From: Halorubrum xinjiangense | GTDB lineage: Archaea; Halobacteriota; Halobacteria; Halobacteriales; Haloferacaceae | Length of the DNA: 64,000 nucleotides | NCBI RefSeq assembly: GCF_900102375.1 | Contig: NZ_FNBO01000003.1 | Span: 186,001 to 250,000 of the forward strand | Reading direction: 5' to 3' | In this document: positions 47,635 through 55,328 of the stretch, piece by piece | Layout of the letters: every line of letters starts with the position of its first letter | Position numbering within the stretch: the first letter of the stretch is position 1 | Program-made: the position numbers and the translations under genes | Notes under the pieces: generated by a model | What the model saw: the letters and a program-made list of their open reading frames with translations, nothing else | What the model was told of the DNA's origin: nothing | Databases searched by the model: none

Positions 47635-47642
47635 GTTTAAGG
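47635..47642 (-). promoter_or_regulatory. TATA-like box of mch
   Basis: The minus-strand ccttaaac is about 25 bp upstream of the mch ATG at 47613, predicting a leaderless mRNA. Confidence 0.4.
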
Positions 47643-47690
47643 GGTTTGGCTGTTCGACTCGGGAGCTCTCGGAAGCCCACGGCGACGACA

Positions 47691-47698
47691 TTTATAAA
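47691..47698 (+). promoter_or_regulatory. Strong TATA-like box with no annotated gene behind it
   Basis: tttataaa is an excellent archaeal TATA match. On the plus strand it would start transcription near 47718-47724, in a stretch with several hairpins but no convincing ORF. Confidence 0.45.
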
Positions 47699-47712
47699 CA
47701 AACGATGCGGTG

Positions 47713-47952
47713 GCGCGTGCCTCCGAGTGGCCGCCGAAGGCGGCCGCGAGGAGCACGCGCGAGGGAGTCGGTGGTCCGGAGCAACGCGGAGGACCACCGA
47801 CGAGGCTGGGGAGGTGTGAGGCGCGGTGTCGTGCGGTGCGGGGCGGGACTCAAAGGGGCAGCCGCGAGGCGGGCGCAGGCGACGCAAGGACCGCAGGAAC
47901 GAACGGAGTGAGTGACGAGGAGCGCAGCGAGCGTGCGCCCGCCTCGCGGCTG
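47713..47952 (+). other. Hairpin-rich intergenic segment, candidate non-coding RNA
   Basis: Three stable stem-loops follow one another. Stem 1: gcgcgtgcctcc/ggagcacgcgc (47713-47760) with an inner perfect hairpin ggccgcc-gaa-ggcggcc (47729-47745). Stem 2: an 11-bp perfect stem gtcggtggtcc/ggaccaccgac (47767-47777, 47791-47801). Stem 3: a perfect 19-bp stem cagccgcgaggcgggcgca (47859-47877) facing its complement at 47934-47952. It lies downstream of the TATA box at 47691. The gene-free gap 47614-48197 otherwise holds only the 57-bp repeats. Confidence 0.4.
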
Positions 47953-48175
47953 GGGCTTTGGAGGTGTTCGCCGCCGATCCAGAATCAGCCATTTATAAGC
48001 GAGCGGCTGGGGCTTTGGAGGTGTTCGCCGTCGATCCAGAATCAGCCATTTATAAGCGAGCGGCTGGGGCTTTGGAGGTGTTCGCCGTCGATCCAGAATC
48101 AGCCATTTATAAGCGAGCGGCTGGGGCTTTGGAGGTGTTCGCCGCCGATCCGTCGCCAATCACTTATAAATAGTT
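47948..48175. repeat. Four tandem copies of a 57-bp unit with internal TATA-like boxes
   Basis: The motif ggctggggctttggaggtg recurs at 47948, 48005, 48062 and 48119, an exact 57-bp period. The first three copies are near-identical. The fourth diverges in its second half. Each full copy includes ccatttataag, which resembles an archaeal TATA box on both strands, and a ggaggtg that could serve as a ribosome-binding site. Because 57 is a multiple of three, several frames stay open through it. No gene product is convincing. Confidence 0.8.
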
Positions 48176-48197
48176 CAAGAGGACGTTCGACGAGTAG

Positions 48198-48686
48198 TCA
48201 CCAGAAGCCGCCGTCGGAGTCGCTCGGGCTACCGGCCTCGCCGGGACCGGGCGGGCCACGGGGACCGCTCGGCCGCGGATCGGGGTTGATATCGACGGGC
48301 TCTGCCTCCGCTGCCGGATCAATTTCCCGCCCCTCGTCGAAGCGGACGAACGAGAGGTAGAACGCCTCGCCGCAGCCGACGCCGTCGGCGTCCGGCTCCC
48401 GGTAGGGCTCGTCGCCGCCGACGTCCGTCCCCCGAACCCCATCGTGCGGGTCCCAGTCGACGCCGTCGCTCTCGCCGCAGACGAACCTGACGCCGTCGGC
48501 GTCGACCGCTTCGCCATCTCTCTCGCCGTCCTCCCCTTCATCCGCGTCGAACGGGTCCGTGGGCGCGACGTACGTCCACCCCTCCAGCGGGTACGGCGTC
48601 ACCGACTTGTCCGCGAGGTACCCCTCGCGGTCGAGCGCGACGAGCGTCCCGCAGTGCGGACAGTAGTACGTGACCGGGTAGCTCAT
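48198..48686 (-). CDS. Zinc-ribbon protein of unknown function
   Basis: 162-residue acidic protein. Near the N-terminus it has CPHCG (residues 9-13) and later cysteines in FVCGESDG and GVGCGEAFY, which could complete one zinc site. A long disordered Pro/Gly/Ser/Asp-rich tail follows (RPSGPRGPPGPGEAGSPSDSD). The ATG at 48686 is supported by a TATA-like tttataaa 27 bp upstream. No enzymatic signature is visible. The tandem 57-bp repeat array begins 22 bp beyond its stop. Confidence 0.65.
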   Translation of the reverse strand: MSYPVTYYCPHCGTLVALDREGYLADKSVTPYPLEGWTYVAPTDPFDADEGEDGERDGEAVDADGVRFVCGESDGVDWDPHDGVRGTDVGGDEPYREPDADGVGCGEAFYLSFVRFDEGREIDPAAEAEPVDINPDPRPSGPRGPPGPGEAGSPSDSDGGFW

Positions 48687-49670
48687 ACCGGGAGTACGGG
48701 CGCCGTTTATAAACAGCCGTCGCCGGCGCGTCAGGTATTTGATCGTTCGGAGCGACGGTCCGGTATCCCATCTGATTCCCCTGCCGACGACTCGACCGCA
48801 TCGGGCGACTCCTCCGGACTCGTCACGCGACGGCGACTCCTCTACGGCGTCGCGGGCGGAGTCGGCCTCCTCGGGGGCGGCGGCCTCTACGTCGCGAACG
48901 CGCTCGGCGGCGACGCCGGCGGGTACGAGGCGCCCGAGACGCAGCCGATGGTGTCGACGCGCGGGCGCCTCGACGCCGACGATCCGACGGAGCGGTCTGG
49001 CTCGTGGGCGTTCGACGGGGCCGACGCGGTGGTCCTGCTCGTCCACGGCCTCGGCGCGGACACGAAATCAGCCCGGGATCTGGCGTACACCGCCCGGCTG
49101 GGACTGGAGGCGATGGCTGCGGCAATCAACGGAAATGGCGTCCCGGCCGTAATCGGCTACTCGTGGGCGTCGAACGTCGACTGGGGGGCGGCCAAGGAGG
49201 CCGCCGACGCGAACGCCGCGCCGCTCGCCGACTGGCTGAGAGAGTGGGCGGACGACGACGGCCGGCCGGTCCACCTGTTCGCCCACTCGCTCGGCGCCCG
49301 CGTGACGGGGGCGACCCTCCGGGAGCTCGCGGCCCAAGGACGAACCGACGCGCTCGCGTCGGTCTCGCTGTTCGGCGGGGCGATCCCAGACGAGAGCGCC
49401 GCCGTCGACGGGCGATACGGCGCCGCGATCGCGGCGCTCGACGCGCCCCTCTTCAACTTCCACAGCCGGAACGACCGCGTCCTCGGCTGGGTGTACCGCG
49501 CGTCCGACCGGACCCGCGCGGTCGGTCACGGCGGGCTTCCGGACGGGGCGACCGCGCCCGACGGCTACGCGGACGTCGAGGTCACGGACCTCGTCGCGGA
49601 CCACTACTCGTACGTCGAGCCGGAGGAGGGCTGTCTGCCGCGCGCGGTGGACCGGATCGGACTCGGGTAG
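48654..49670 (+). CDS. Alpha/beta hydrolase with Tat-like signal; start uncertain
   Basis: Alpha/beta hydrolase with a substrate-facing nucleophile motif AHSLGAR (Ser in A-H-S-L-G) after the oxyanion LLVHGLGADTK. The N-terminus contains a Tat-like TRRRLLYGVAGGVGLLGGGGLYVAN, which would be followed by export. The only canonical in-frame start upstream of this signal is GTG 48654, which overlaps the divergent zinc-ribbon gene by 33 bp. The next canonical start, ATG 48948, would remove the signal. Neither is ideal. The core is a lipase/esterase-like enzyme of unknown substrate. Confidence 0.65.
   Translation: MRTVVRDRVAHTGSTGAVYKQPSPARQVFDRSERRSGIPSDSPADDSTASGDSSGLVTRRRLLYGVAGGVGLLGGGGLYVANALGGDAGGYEAPETQPMVSTRGRLDADDPTERSGSWAFDGADAVVLLVHGLGADTKSARDLAYTARLGLEAMAAAINGNGVPAVIGYSWASNVDWGAAKEAADANAAPLADWLREWADDDGRPVHLFAHSLGARVTGATLRELAAQGRTDALASVSLFGGAIPDESAAVDGRYGAAIAALDAPLFNFHSRNDRVLGWVYRASDRTRAVGHGGLPDGATAPDGYADVEVTDLVADHYSYVEPEEGCLPRAVDRIGLG
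48706..48713. promoter_or_regulatory. Near-palindromic TATA box shared by divergent genes
   Basis: tttataaa within ctgtttataaacgg-type symmetry is centred about 24-27 bp upstream of the minus-strand ATG at 48686. On the plus strand it predicts a start near 48737, just before an out-of-frame TTG at 48739. Confidence 0.45.
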
Positions 49671-49806
49671 TCCGCCGGCGCGGTCCGCGGCTCCTCCCCG
49701 CCGGCGCAGTCCGCGGCTCCTCCCCGCCGGCGCGGTCCGCGGCTCCACTCCGCCGGCGCGGTCCGCGGCTCCACTCCGCCGGCGCGGTCCGCGGCTCCTC
49801 CCCGCC
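49671..49806. repeat. Five tandem copies of a 26-bp unit
   Basis: The core ccgcggctcc recurs at 49685, 49711, 49737, 49763 and 49789, an exact 26-bp period. The unit is about ccgccggcgcggtccgcggc+tcctcc with cctcc/cactc alternation. It fills the gap between the hydrolase stop and the eIF2B-like gene. It is not a multiple of three and codes for nothing plausible. Confidence 0.75.
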
Positions 49807-49853
49807 GCCCCGCCCCCGGAACCCCTTTTACGGGCGCGGTCGACCCTTCGGGC

Positions 49854-50696
49854 ATGATCGACGAGACCGTCGCCGAGATCCGGGCGATGCGGACCCACAG
49901 CACGTCGGCGGTGGCCGTGAAGGCGACGCAGTCGCTCGCGGACCTGTTAGACCGGGAGTACGTGACCGTCGACGAGTTCGAGCGCGACCTCGAACACAAC
50001 GCGGGGGTGTTGCGGCGGTCGAACCCCTCCCACGCCGCGCTCCACAACGCGATGCGCGAGGTCGAGCGCTCCATCGTCGGCGAGGCGACGAGCGTCGAGG
50101 GCGCGAAGCAGCTCTTGGAGGACGTGATCGCCCGCGTCGTCGACGATATCGAGACGGCGAAAGGCGAGGCGGCCGCCAACGCGGCCGAACACATCGAGGA
50201 CGGCGACACCCTGCTCGTCCACGACTACTCGACGACGGTGCTGGAGGCGGTCGAGAACGCCGCGCGCGACGGCGCACACCTCACCGTCTACGTCACCGAG
50301 GCCCGCCCGCGCACCCTCGGCCGCAAGACCGCGCGGGTGCTTGCCGGCGTCTCGCGCGTCGACGTTCGCATGGTCGTCGACAGCGCGATGGGGTACGCGC
50401 TCCGCGACTGCGACCGCGTCCTGCTCGGGATCACCTGCATCACCGGCGGCACCTACTACAACCGGATCGGCACGTTCCCCTTGGTCGTCACCGCCCGCGA
50501 GCTGGGCGTCCCCGTCACCGCGGTCGGCTCGGGTGCGAAGACCATCGAGGAGTTCCGGTTCGAAAACGAGTTCCGCGACGCCGTCGAGGTGATGCGCGAG
50601 CCGGTCGAGGACGTCGAGATCGAGAACCCCAGCTACGACGCCACGCCGATCGGCATGATCGACACCGTGATCACCGACGACGGCGTCCGGAACTAA
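49854..50696 (+). CDS. eIF2B alpha/beta/delta-like protein (possible ribose-1,5-bisphosphate isomerase)
   Basis: 280-residue member of the IF2B family. The first half is helical and the second half has a Rossmann-like core (DGDTLLVHDYSTTVLEAVENAA, TVYVTEARPRTLGRKTARVL, DRVLLGITCITGGTYYNRIGT, VTAVGSGAKTIEEF). Archaeal members include ribose-1,5-bisphosphate isomerase of the AMP degradation pathway, and proteins with unclear roles in translation; the sequence alone does not distinguish them. The segment GITCITGGTYYNRIGTFPLVV matches the isomerase-type core. No rbcL or AMP phosphorylase gene is near. Confidence 0.8.
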   Translation: MIDETVAEIRAMRTHSTSAVAVKATQSLADLLDREYVTVDEFERDLEHNAGVLRRSNPSHAALHNAMREVERSIVGEATSVEGAKQLLEDVIARVVDDIETAKGEAAANAAEHIEDGDTLLVHDYSTTVLEAVENAARDGAHLTVYVTEARPRTLGRKTARVLAGVSRVDVRMVVDSAMGYALRDCDRVLLGITCITGGTYYNRIGTFPLVVTARELGVPVTAVGSGAKTIEEFRFENEFRDAVEVMREPVEDVEIENPSYDATPIGMIDTVITDDGVRN

Positions 50697-50785
50697 AGCG
50701 AGACCGCGCCGAGCGCGGGCATAACCCGGCGAGCGCCGCCGAACGGCCCAAAACGCTTTGTGCGTGTACCGTGTTACCGACTACA

Positions 50786-51772
50786 ATGAGCGTCCATCAG
50801 GGTTCAACCGGGGTGTTTCAGATCCCCGATCAGGGGGTGACGGGAGCGGGGTGTTCGGACGTCTGGTGCGAGCTGGGCGCGGCCGCGACCGAGCCGGGAG
50901 TCGTCACGGCGCTCGCGCTCGTCGGGCTCCTCGCGCTGTTGACGTTCGCGTACGTCCGCGACGCCGAGTCCGCGTGCCGCCGCGAGCGACGCCGCGTCCT
51001 CGACGAGCGGGACGCGTTCGAGTCGTTCGCCGATCGGGTGGCGCAGATCGACACGGTCTCCGTCGCGACGGACACGACGCCGACCGGCGTGCCGGCCGGC
51101 GCGCTCCGCGGAATCGGCTCCCCCGGCGGCGGACAGGGTCCCGGAGGGGGGCCCGGCGGCAACAACGTCACTCTCAGACGGGTGATGGCCGCCTACCACG
51201 ACACCGTGCTGTCCCTGCCGCACTACCGAGCGGAGTACGAGGAGACGGCCGCAGAGAGCCTCGCGGCGGAGCTCGGACCGGACACCGCGACCGCGCTGGC
51301 GTCCGACGGCGGGCTGTCGGAGGGCGCCAAGTCGGCGCTCGTCGACCGGAGCCGGCGCGCGGCCACCGCGCGAGACCGCCTCGCCGACGCCATCGACGAG
51401 GAGATCGGCGATCTAAGCGACCGCGAGGCGACGCTGTCGTCGATCGACCGCCGCCGTCGCCGGCTGCTCGGGCACCTGGACGGGATCCGGCCCGGTCGCG
51501 AGACCGACGCGGCGATCGACGTCTGGAACCGGCTGACAGAGCTCGAACGGGAGTGCGACGAACTCGCCGCTGAGCGGCAGCGGTCGCTCGACGACCCGCC
51601 GCTGACCCACGAAATGGGCCCCGACGGCGACCGCGAGCGGCCGTTTTACGGCTACCTCTACGGCCCCACCGACGGTCCGCGCTACCCCCTCCTCGCGCAG
51701 ATCGCGGAGGTCGCCGACGAGATCCGCGCGGACAGGGAGCGCGTCGGCAGCCGTATCGCCGCCGACCGCTGA
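50786..51772 (+). CDS. Membrane-anchored coiled-coil protein
   Basis: 328-residue protein. It has one hydrophobic segment (TALALVGLLALLTFAYV at about residues 40-56) and a large charged, helical cytoplasmic or exterior part. A Gly-rich linker (GSPGGGQGPGGGPGGNN) lies near residue 120. After it come helices consistent with a coiled coil (EATLSSIDRRRRRLLGHLDG, LTELERECDELAAERQRSL). It resembles the haloarchaeal DUF7260 group as I recall it, without functional knowledge. Five copies of an 18-bp repeat follow close downstream. Confidence 0.65.
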   Translation: MSVHQGSTGVFQIPDQGVTGAGCSDVWCELGAAATEPGVVTALALVGLLALLTFAYVRDAESACRRERRRVLDERDAFESFADRVAQIDTVSVATDTTPTGVPAGALRGIGSPGGGQGPGGGPGGNNVTLRRVMAAYHDTVLSLPHYRAEYEETAAESLAAELGPDTATALASDGGLSEGAKSALVDRSRRAATARDRLADAIDEEIGDLSDREATLSSIDRRRRRLLGHLDGIRPGRETDAAIDVWNRLTELERECDELAAERQRSLDDPPLTHEMGPDGDRERPFYGYLYGPTDGPRYPLLAQIAEVADEIRADRERVGSRIAADR

Positions 51773-51779
51773 CCGCCGC

Positions 51780-51965
51780 GTGGCCGCGGACCGTCCCGTT
51801 ACGTCGGATTGCCCCGTGACTGCGGACCGTCCCGTTACGTCGGATCACCCCATGACCGCGGATCGCCCCGTGACCGCGGATCGCCTCGTAGTCGCGAATC
51901 GCCCGCCAGCCACGGGAGACGCCGCCGTACGACGCGGAAACTCAAAACTACCGGATTGTTTATGA
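51780..51965 (+). CDS. Possible 61-residue repeat ORF
   Basis: An ORF that begins GTG 8 bp after the preceding stop and encodes about six hexapeptide repeats of the form ADRPVT/SDCPVT. The repeat keeps its reading frame (18 bp), which is suggestive but no proof of coding. The sequence also has the TATA-like box and start region of the next gene at its 3' end. It may be only a tandem repeat with incidental ORF. Confidence 0.25.
   Translation: MAADRPVTSDCPVTADRPVTSDHPMTADRPVTADRLVVANRPPATGDAAVRRGNSKLPDCL
51786..51911. repeat. Tandem 18-bp repeat (about six to seven copies)
   Basis: Units of the type gcggaccgtcccgttacg recur with an 18-bp period; pairs alternate as a 36-bp super-unit at the left end and decay to the right. 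It lies in the gap 51773-51988 between two genes. Confidence 0.75.
51959..51965 (+). promoter_or_regulatory. TATA-like box of the acyl-CoA synthetase gene
   Basis: tttatga is centred 27 bp upstream of the ATG at 51989, consistent with a leaderless mRNA. Confidence 0.5.
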
Positions 51966-51988
51966 AGGTAGGGTGGGACTGAGCGTGT

Positions 51989-54046
51989 ATGAGTTGGCAA
52001 GCGGCGGAGCGAGCGTTCACGGACGACGCTATCGCCCGAGAGACGCTCCCCGAGACGTTCGAGCGCACCGCGAAGCGACACGCGAACCGGACCGCACAGC
52101 GGTATAAGGGGGGGACGTACGACCGATCCCTCGTCGCCGAGGAGGTCGTTCCGCGGGCCCCGGCGGGCGAGTACACCGAGCTGACGTACGCGGAGATGCG
52201 CGAGATCGTCCGGAACCTCGCGACGGGGCTCCGTGAGCTGGGCGTCGACGGCGACACGCGCGTGGCGATGTACGCGCAGACGCGCATGGAGTGGGCCCAG
52301 ACCGACTTCGCGGCGCTGGCCGCGGGCGCGGTCGTGACGACCGTGTACGCGTCGTCGTCGCCGAGCCAGCTGCGGTACCTCCTCGAGGACCCGGAGGCGA
52401 CCGTCGTCGTCGTCGAGAACCGCGAGATGCTCGACGACGTGCTCGCGGTGCGCGGCGACCTCGAGCACGACCTCGACGCGATCGTGGCCATCGACGACGT
52501 GGAAATAGAAGAGATCTCGGCCGACGACGTGTACACCCTCGGCGAGGTCCACGAGCGCGGCGCCGAGGCGTTCGACGAGGCGACCTACGAGGAGTGGATC
52601 GACGCAGTCGACGTCGCCGACCTCGCCAGCCTCATCTACACCTCCGGGACCACCGGGAAGCCGAAGGGCGTCCGCCTCACGCACGCGAACTTCCGCGACA
52701 ACGTCTCGCAGTGTTACCGCCGGTTCGCCGACCGGGCCGACCGCGACCCGGACGTGCCGGGCATCTCCGAGGAGACGACCACGCTCTCCTTCCTGCCGCT
52801 CGCGCACGTCTTCGAGCGGATGTCCGGCCACTACATGATGTTCGCCGCGGGCGCGACCGTCGCGTACGCGGAGAGTCCCGACACGCTCCGGGAGGACTTC
52901 GGGCTCGTCCGGCCGACGACGACCACGAGCGTCCCGCGCGTCTACGAGAAGCTGTACGACGCGATCCGCGAGCAGGCGGGCGAGTCGCCGGTGAAAGAGC
53001 GCATCTTCGAGTGGGCGGTCGAGGTCGGCCGGGACCACCACGAGGCCGACGACCCCGGCGTCCTGCTCGACACTAAGCGCGCGGTCGCCGACCGGCTCGT
53101 CTTCTCGTCGGTCCGCGAGGCGATCGGCGGGAACGTCGACTTCTTCATCTCGGGCGGCGGGTCGCTGTCGGCCGAGCTGTGCGCGCTGTATCACGCCATG
53201 GACCTGCCGATCTTAGAGGGGTACGGGCTGACTGAGACCTCGCCCGTCATCAGCGTCAACCCGCCGGAGGCGCCGAAGGTCGGCACGATCGGCCCGCCGG
53301 TGGTGAACACCGAGATCGCGATCGACGGCGCCGTCGTCGGCGAGGAGGTCGCCGACTTGGCCGGCGACGTCGGCGAACTGCTCGTCCGCGGCCCGCAGGT
53401 GACCGACGGCTATTGGAACCGGCCGGACGCGACGGCGGAGGCGTTCGTCGACGCGGACGACCTCCCCGACGACGCCGTCACCGCCGGCACCCCGCCCGAC
53501 GAGCGCGTCGACGTTGACGGGGACAAGGCAGACGACGCCGAGGCCGCCGCCGCGGCGCCGTGGTTCCGCACCGGCGACATCGTCCAGCTCCGCCCGGACG
53601 GGTACGTCGCCTTCCGCGAGCGCGCCAAGCAGCTGCTCGTGCTCTCGACCGGCAAGAACGTCGCCCCCGGGCCGATCGAAGACCGGTTCGCGGCCAACGA
53701 GTTCGTCGAGCAGTGCGTCGTCCTCGGCGACGGCCGGAAGTTCGTCTCCGCGCTCATCGTGCCGAACTTCGAGAAGGTGACGGCGTGGGCCGACGAGAAC
53801 GGGATCGACCTGCCCGAGGAGCGCGCGGCGGTCTGCCGCGACGACCGGGTCCGCGATCGGATCCAGGAGGAGGTCGACCGCGTGAACGGGGAGTTCGAGT
53901 CGTACGAGAAGATCAAGCAGTTCCGGCTCGTCGAAGAGGAGTTCACCGAGGATAACGACCTGCTCACGCCCACGATGAAAAAGAAGCGGCGCAACATCTT
54001 AGACCGGTTCGCCGACGAGGTGGAGCTGATCTACGAGGAGAGCTAA
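51989..54046 (+). CDS. Long-chain fatty-acid-CoA ligase (AMP-forming, FadD-like)
   Basis: 685-residue adenylate-forming enzyme of the long-chain group. The AMP-binding motif YTSGTTGKPKG, LPLAHVFER, GYGLTETSPVIS and the C-terminal WFRTGDIVQLRPDGYVAFRERAKQLLVLSTGKNVAP are family hallmarks. An acidic halophile insertion of about 20 residues lies before the RTGD motif. It probably charges fatty or branched-chain acids with CoA. The gene is preceded by a TATA-like box and starts at ATG 51989 without a leader. Confidence 0.9.
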   Translation: MSWQAAERAFTDDAIARETLPETFERTAKRHANRTAQRYKGGTYDRSLVAEEVVPRAPAGEYTELTYAEMREIVRNLATGLRELGVDGDTRVAMYAQTRMEWAQTDFAALAAGAVVTTVYASSSPSQLRYLLEDPEATVVVVENREMLDDVLAVRGDLEHDLDAIVAIDDVEIEEISADDVYTLGEVHERGAEAFDEATYEEWIDAVDVADLASLIYTSGTTGKPKGVRLTHANFRDNVSQCYRRFADRADRDPDVPGISEETTTLSFLPLAHVFERMSGHYMMFAAGATVAYAESPDTLREDFGLVRPTTTTSVPRVYEKLYDAIREQAGESPVKERIFEWAVEVGRDHHEADDPGVLLDTKRAVADRLVFSSVREAIGGNVDFFISGGGSLSAELCALYHAMDLPILEGYGLTETSPVISVNPPEAPKVGTIGPPVVNTEIAIDGAVVGEEVADLAGDVGELLVRGPQVTDGYWNRPDATAEAFVDADDLPDDAVTAGTPPDERVDVDGDKADDAEAAAAAPWFRTGDIVQLRPDGYVAFRERAKQLLVLSTGKNVAPGPIEDRFAANEFVEQCVVLGDGRKFVSALIVPNFEKVTAWADENGIDLPEERAAVCRDDRVRDRIQEEVDRVNGEFESYEKIKQFRLVEEEFTEDNDLLTPTMKKKRRNILDRFADEVELIYEES

Positions 54047-54109
54047 TCCCGTCCGTCGCGGTCGATCCGCCGAGAAAGCCCTAAACGTCGGGGAGGAGTA
54101 CGATACTCG

Positions 54110-55282
54110 ATGGCGTCCCTCGTGACCCCCCGCGTCGGATTTGCCGCGCTCGGCGGCCTGTGTGCCGGCCTCGGTGCCGGACACCTGGCGCTTCAGGGGG
54201 GAGGCGTCGGGGCGCTGCTCGAGTCGTCGCTGATAGTCGGGCTCTCCGGCTTCGTCTTCTACACCGTGTACGACCTACCGGGCTGGGGGATATCCCCGTC
54301 CGGGCGGTGGCGCGCGGTTCGGATCGCCGCCCTGACCGCCCTCTCGTTCGCCGCGCTCGCAGGTGTCGTCTGGCTCATCTGGCTGCTCGAACACCACGCG
54401 TTCAAGCTCTCGTTTCTGATCTCGTTCGCCGCGAGCCTCGGCGCCGCGGTCGGGTCGCGGGCCGGGCCGTACGCGGTGAAGGCCGACGAGAAGCTCGCCG
54501 AGGCGCAGGAGCTAGCGACGCTCCTCTCGATCAACGACCGCGTGCTGCGCCACAACATCCGCAACGAGCTGTCGATCGCGCTCGGCTACCTCGACCGGAT
54601 CGAGGACGTGGAGGACGACGCGGAGGTTGCGGACCGGGCGGCGATCGTCCGGACTCACCTCGAAGAGCTCGTCGAGACGAGCGAGCGGACCCGCCGGATC
54701 GCGTCGATCTGGCGGACCGAGTCGCTCCAGTCGTTCGACCTCGTCGCCGTCGTCGAGGAGCGGGTGGCCGAGGTGAGCGCAGAGTTCCCCGGCGTCACCG
54801 TGCGGACGGAGCTGCCGGACAGTCAAGTGGTTCGGGCGCACCCGTCGCTCCCGCTCGCGTTGGAGGAGGCGCTGCGGAACGCAATCGAACACAACGACGA
54901 CGACGTGACCGTCGCGGTGCGGGTGGGACGGGACGGCGGCGCGACGACGCTCTCGATCGCGGACACCGGGCGGGGGATCCCGCAGATCGAACGGCAGACG
55001 CTCCGAAACGACGAGGAAACGCCGCTGGAACACACGGAGGGGCTCGGGCTCTGGCTGATATACTGGACCGTGACTCGGGCGGGCGGAACGGTCGATTTCG
55101 CGGACAACGAGCCGCGGGGCACCGTCGTCGGGATCCGGCTCCCGGATCGGCCCGAGACGAGCGCCTCGACGGGCGGAGTACCGGAAGACTTCGCCCCCGA
55201 GGAGTGGGCAGACTCGACCCGGAGCGGGGCCGAGTCAGGGGACGCCGGCTCGGCGGAGTCGTGGCCGGACGAGGCCGCTTGA
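54110..55282 (+). CDS. Membrane sensor histidine kinase
   Basis: 390-residue kinase. Four hydrophobic segments make up residues 1-125. The phospho-acceptor His148 lies in VLRHNIRNELSIALGYL. A GHKL ATPase domain follows: ALRNAIEHNDDDVTV (N box), IADTGRGIPQIE (G1) and GLGLWLIYWTVTRAGGTV (G2). The C-terminus is acidic and disordered. No response regulator gene is adjacent, as is usual in haloarchaea. The sensed signal is unknown; the membrane part resembles other haloarchaeal 4-helix sensor modules. Confidence 0.87.
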   Translation: MASLVTPRVGFAALGGLCAGLGAGHLALQGGGVGALLESSLIVGLSGFVFYTVYDLPGWGISPSGRWRAVRIAALTALSFAALAGVVWLIWLLEHHAFKLSFLISFAASLGAAVGSRAGPYAVKADEKLAEAQELATLLSINDRVLRHNIRNELSIALGYLDRIEDVEDDAEVADRAAIVRTHLEELVETSERTRRIASIWRTESLQSFDLVAVVEERVAEVSAEFPGVTVRTELPDSQVVRAHPSLPLALEEALRNAIEHNDDDVTVAVRVGRDGGATTLSIADTGRGIPQIERQTLRNDEETPLEHTEGLGLWLIYWTVTRAGGTVDFADNEPRGTVVGIRLPDRPETSASTGGVPEDFAPEEWADSTRSGAESGDAGSAESWPDEAA

Positions 55283-55328
55283 GCCGACGCGACGGCACCT
55301 CTGCCGCGGACGGTAACTCACCGAGTCG

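Noticed and set aside
47705-47911. A small ORF of about 68 codons downstream of the TATA box at 47691
   Set aside because: Its product is extremely Arg-rich, unlike haloarchaeal proteins, and it runs across the hairpins. An RNA seems more likely.
47948-48175. 57-bp repeats as a possible CRISPR array
   Set aside because: The units follow directly on each other with no unique spacers, and no cas genes are present.
48739-49152. A TTG-started frame at the predicted transcription start
   Set aside because: It encodes a Ser/Arg/Thr-rich shadow sequence; the hydrolase motifs are all in another frame.
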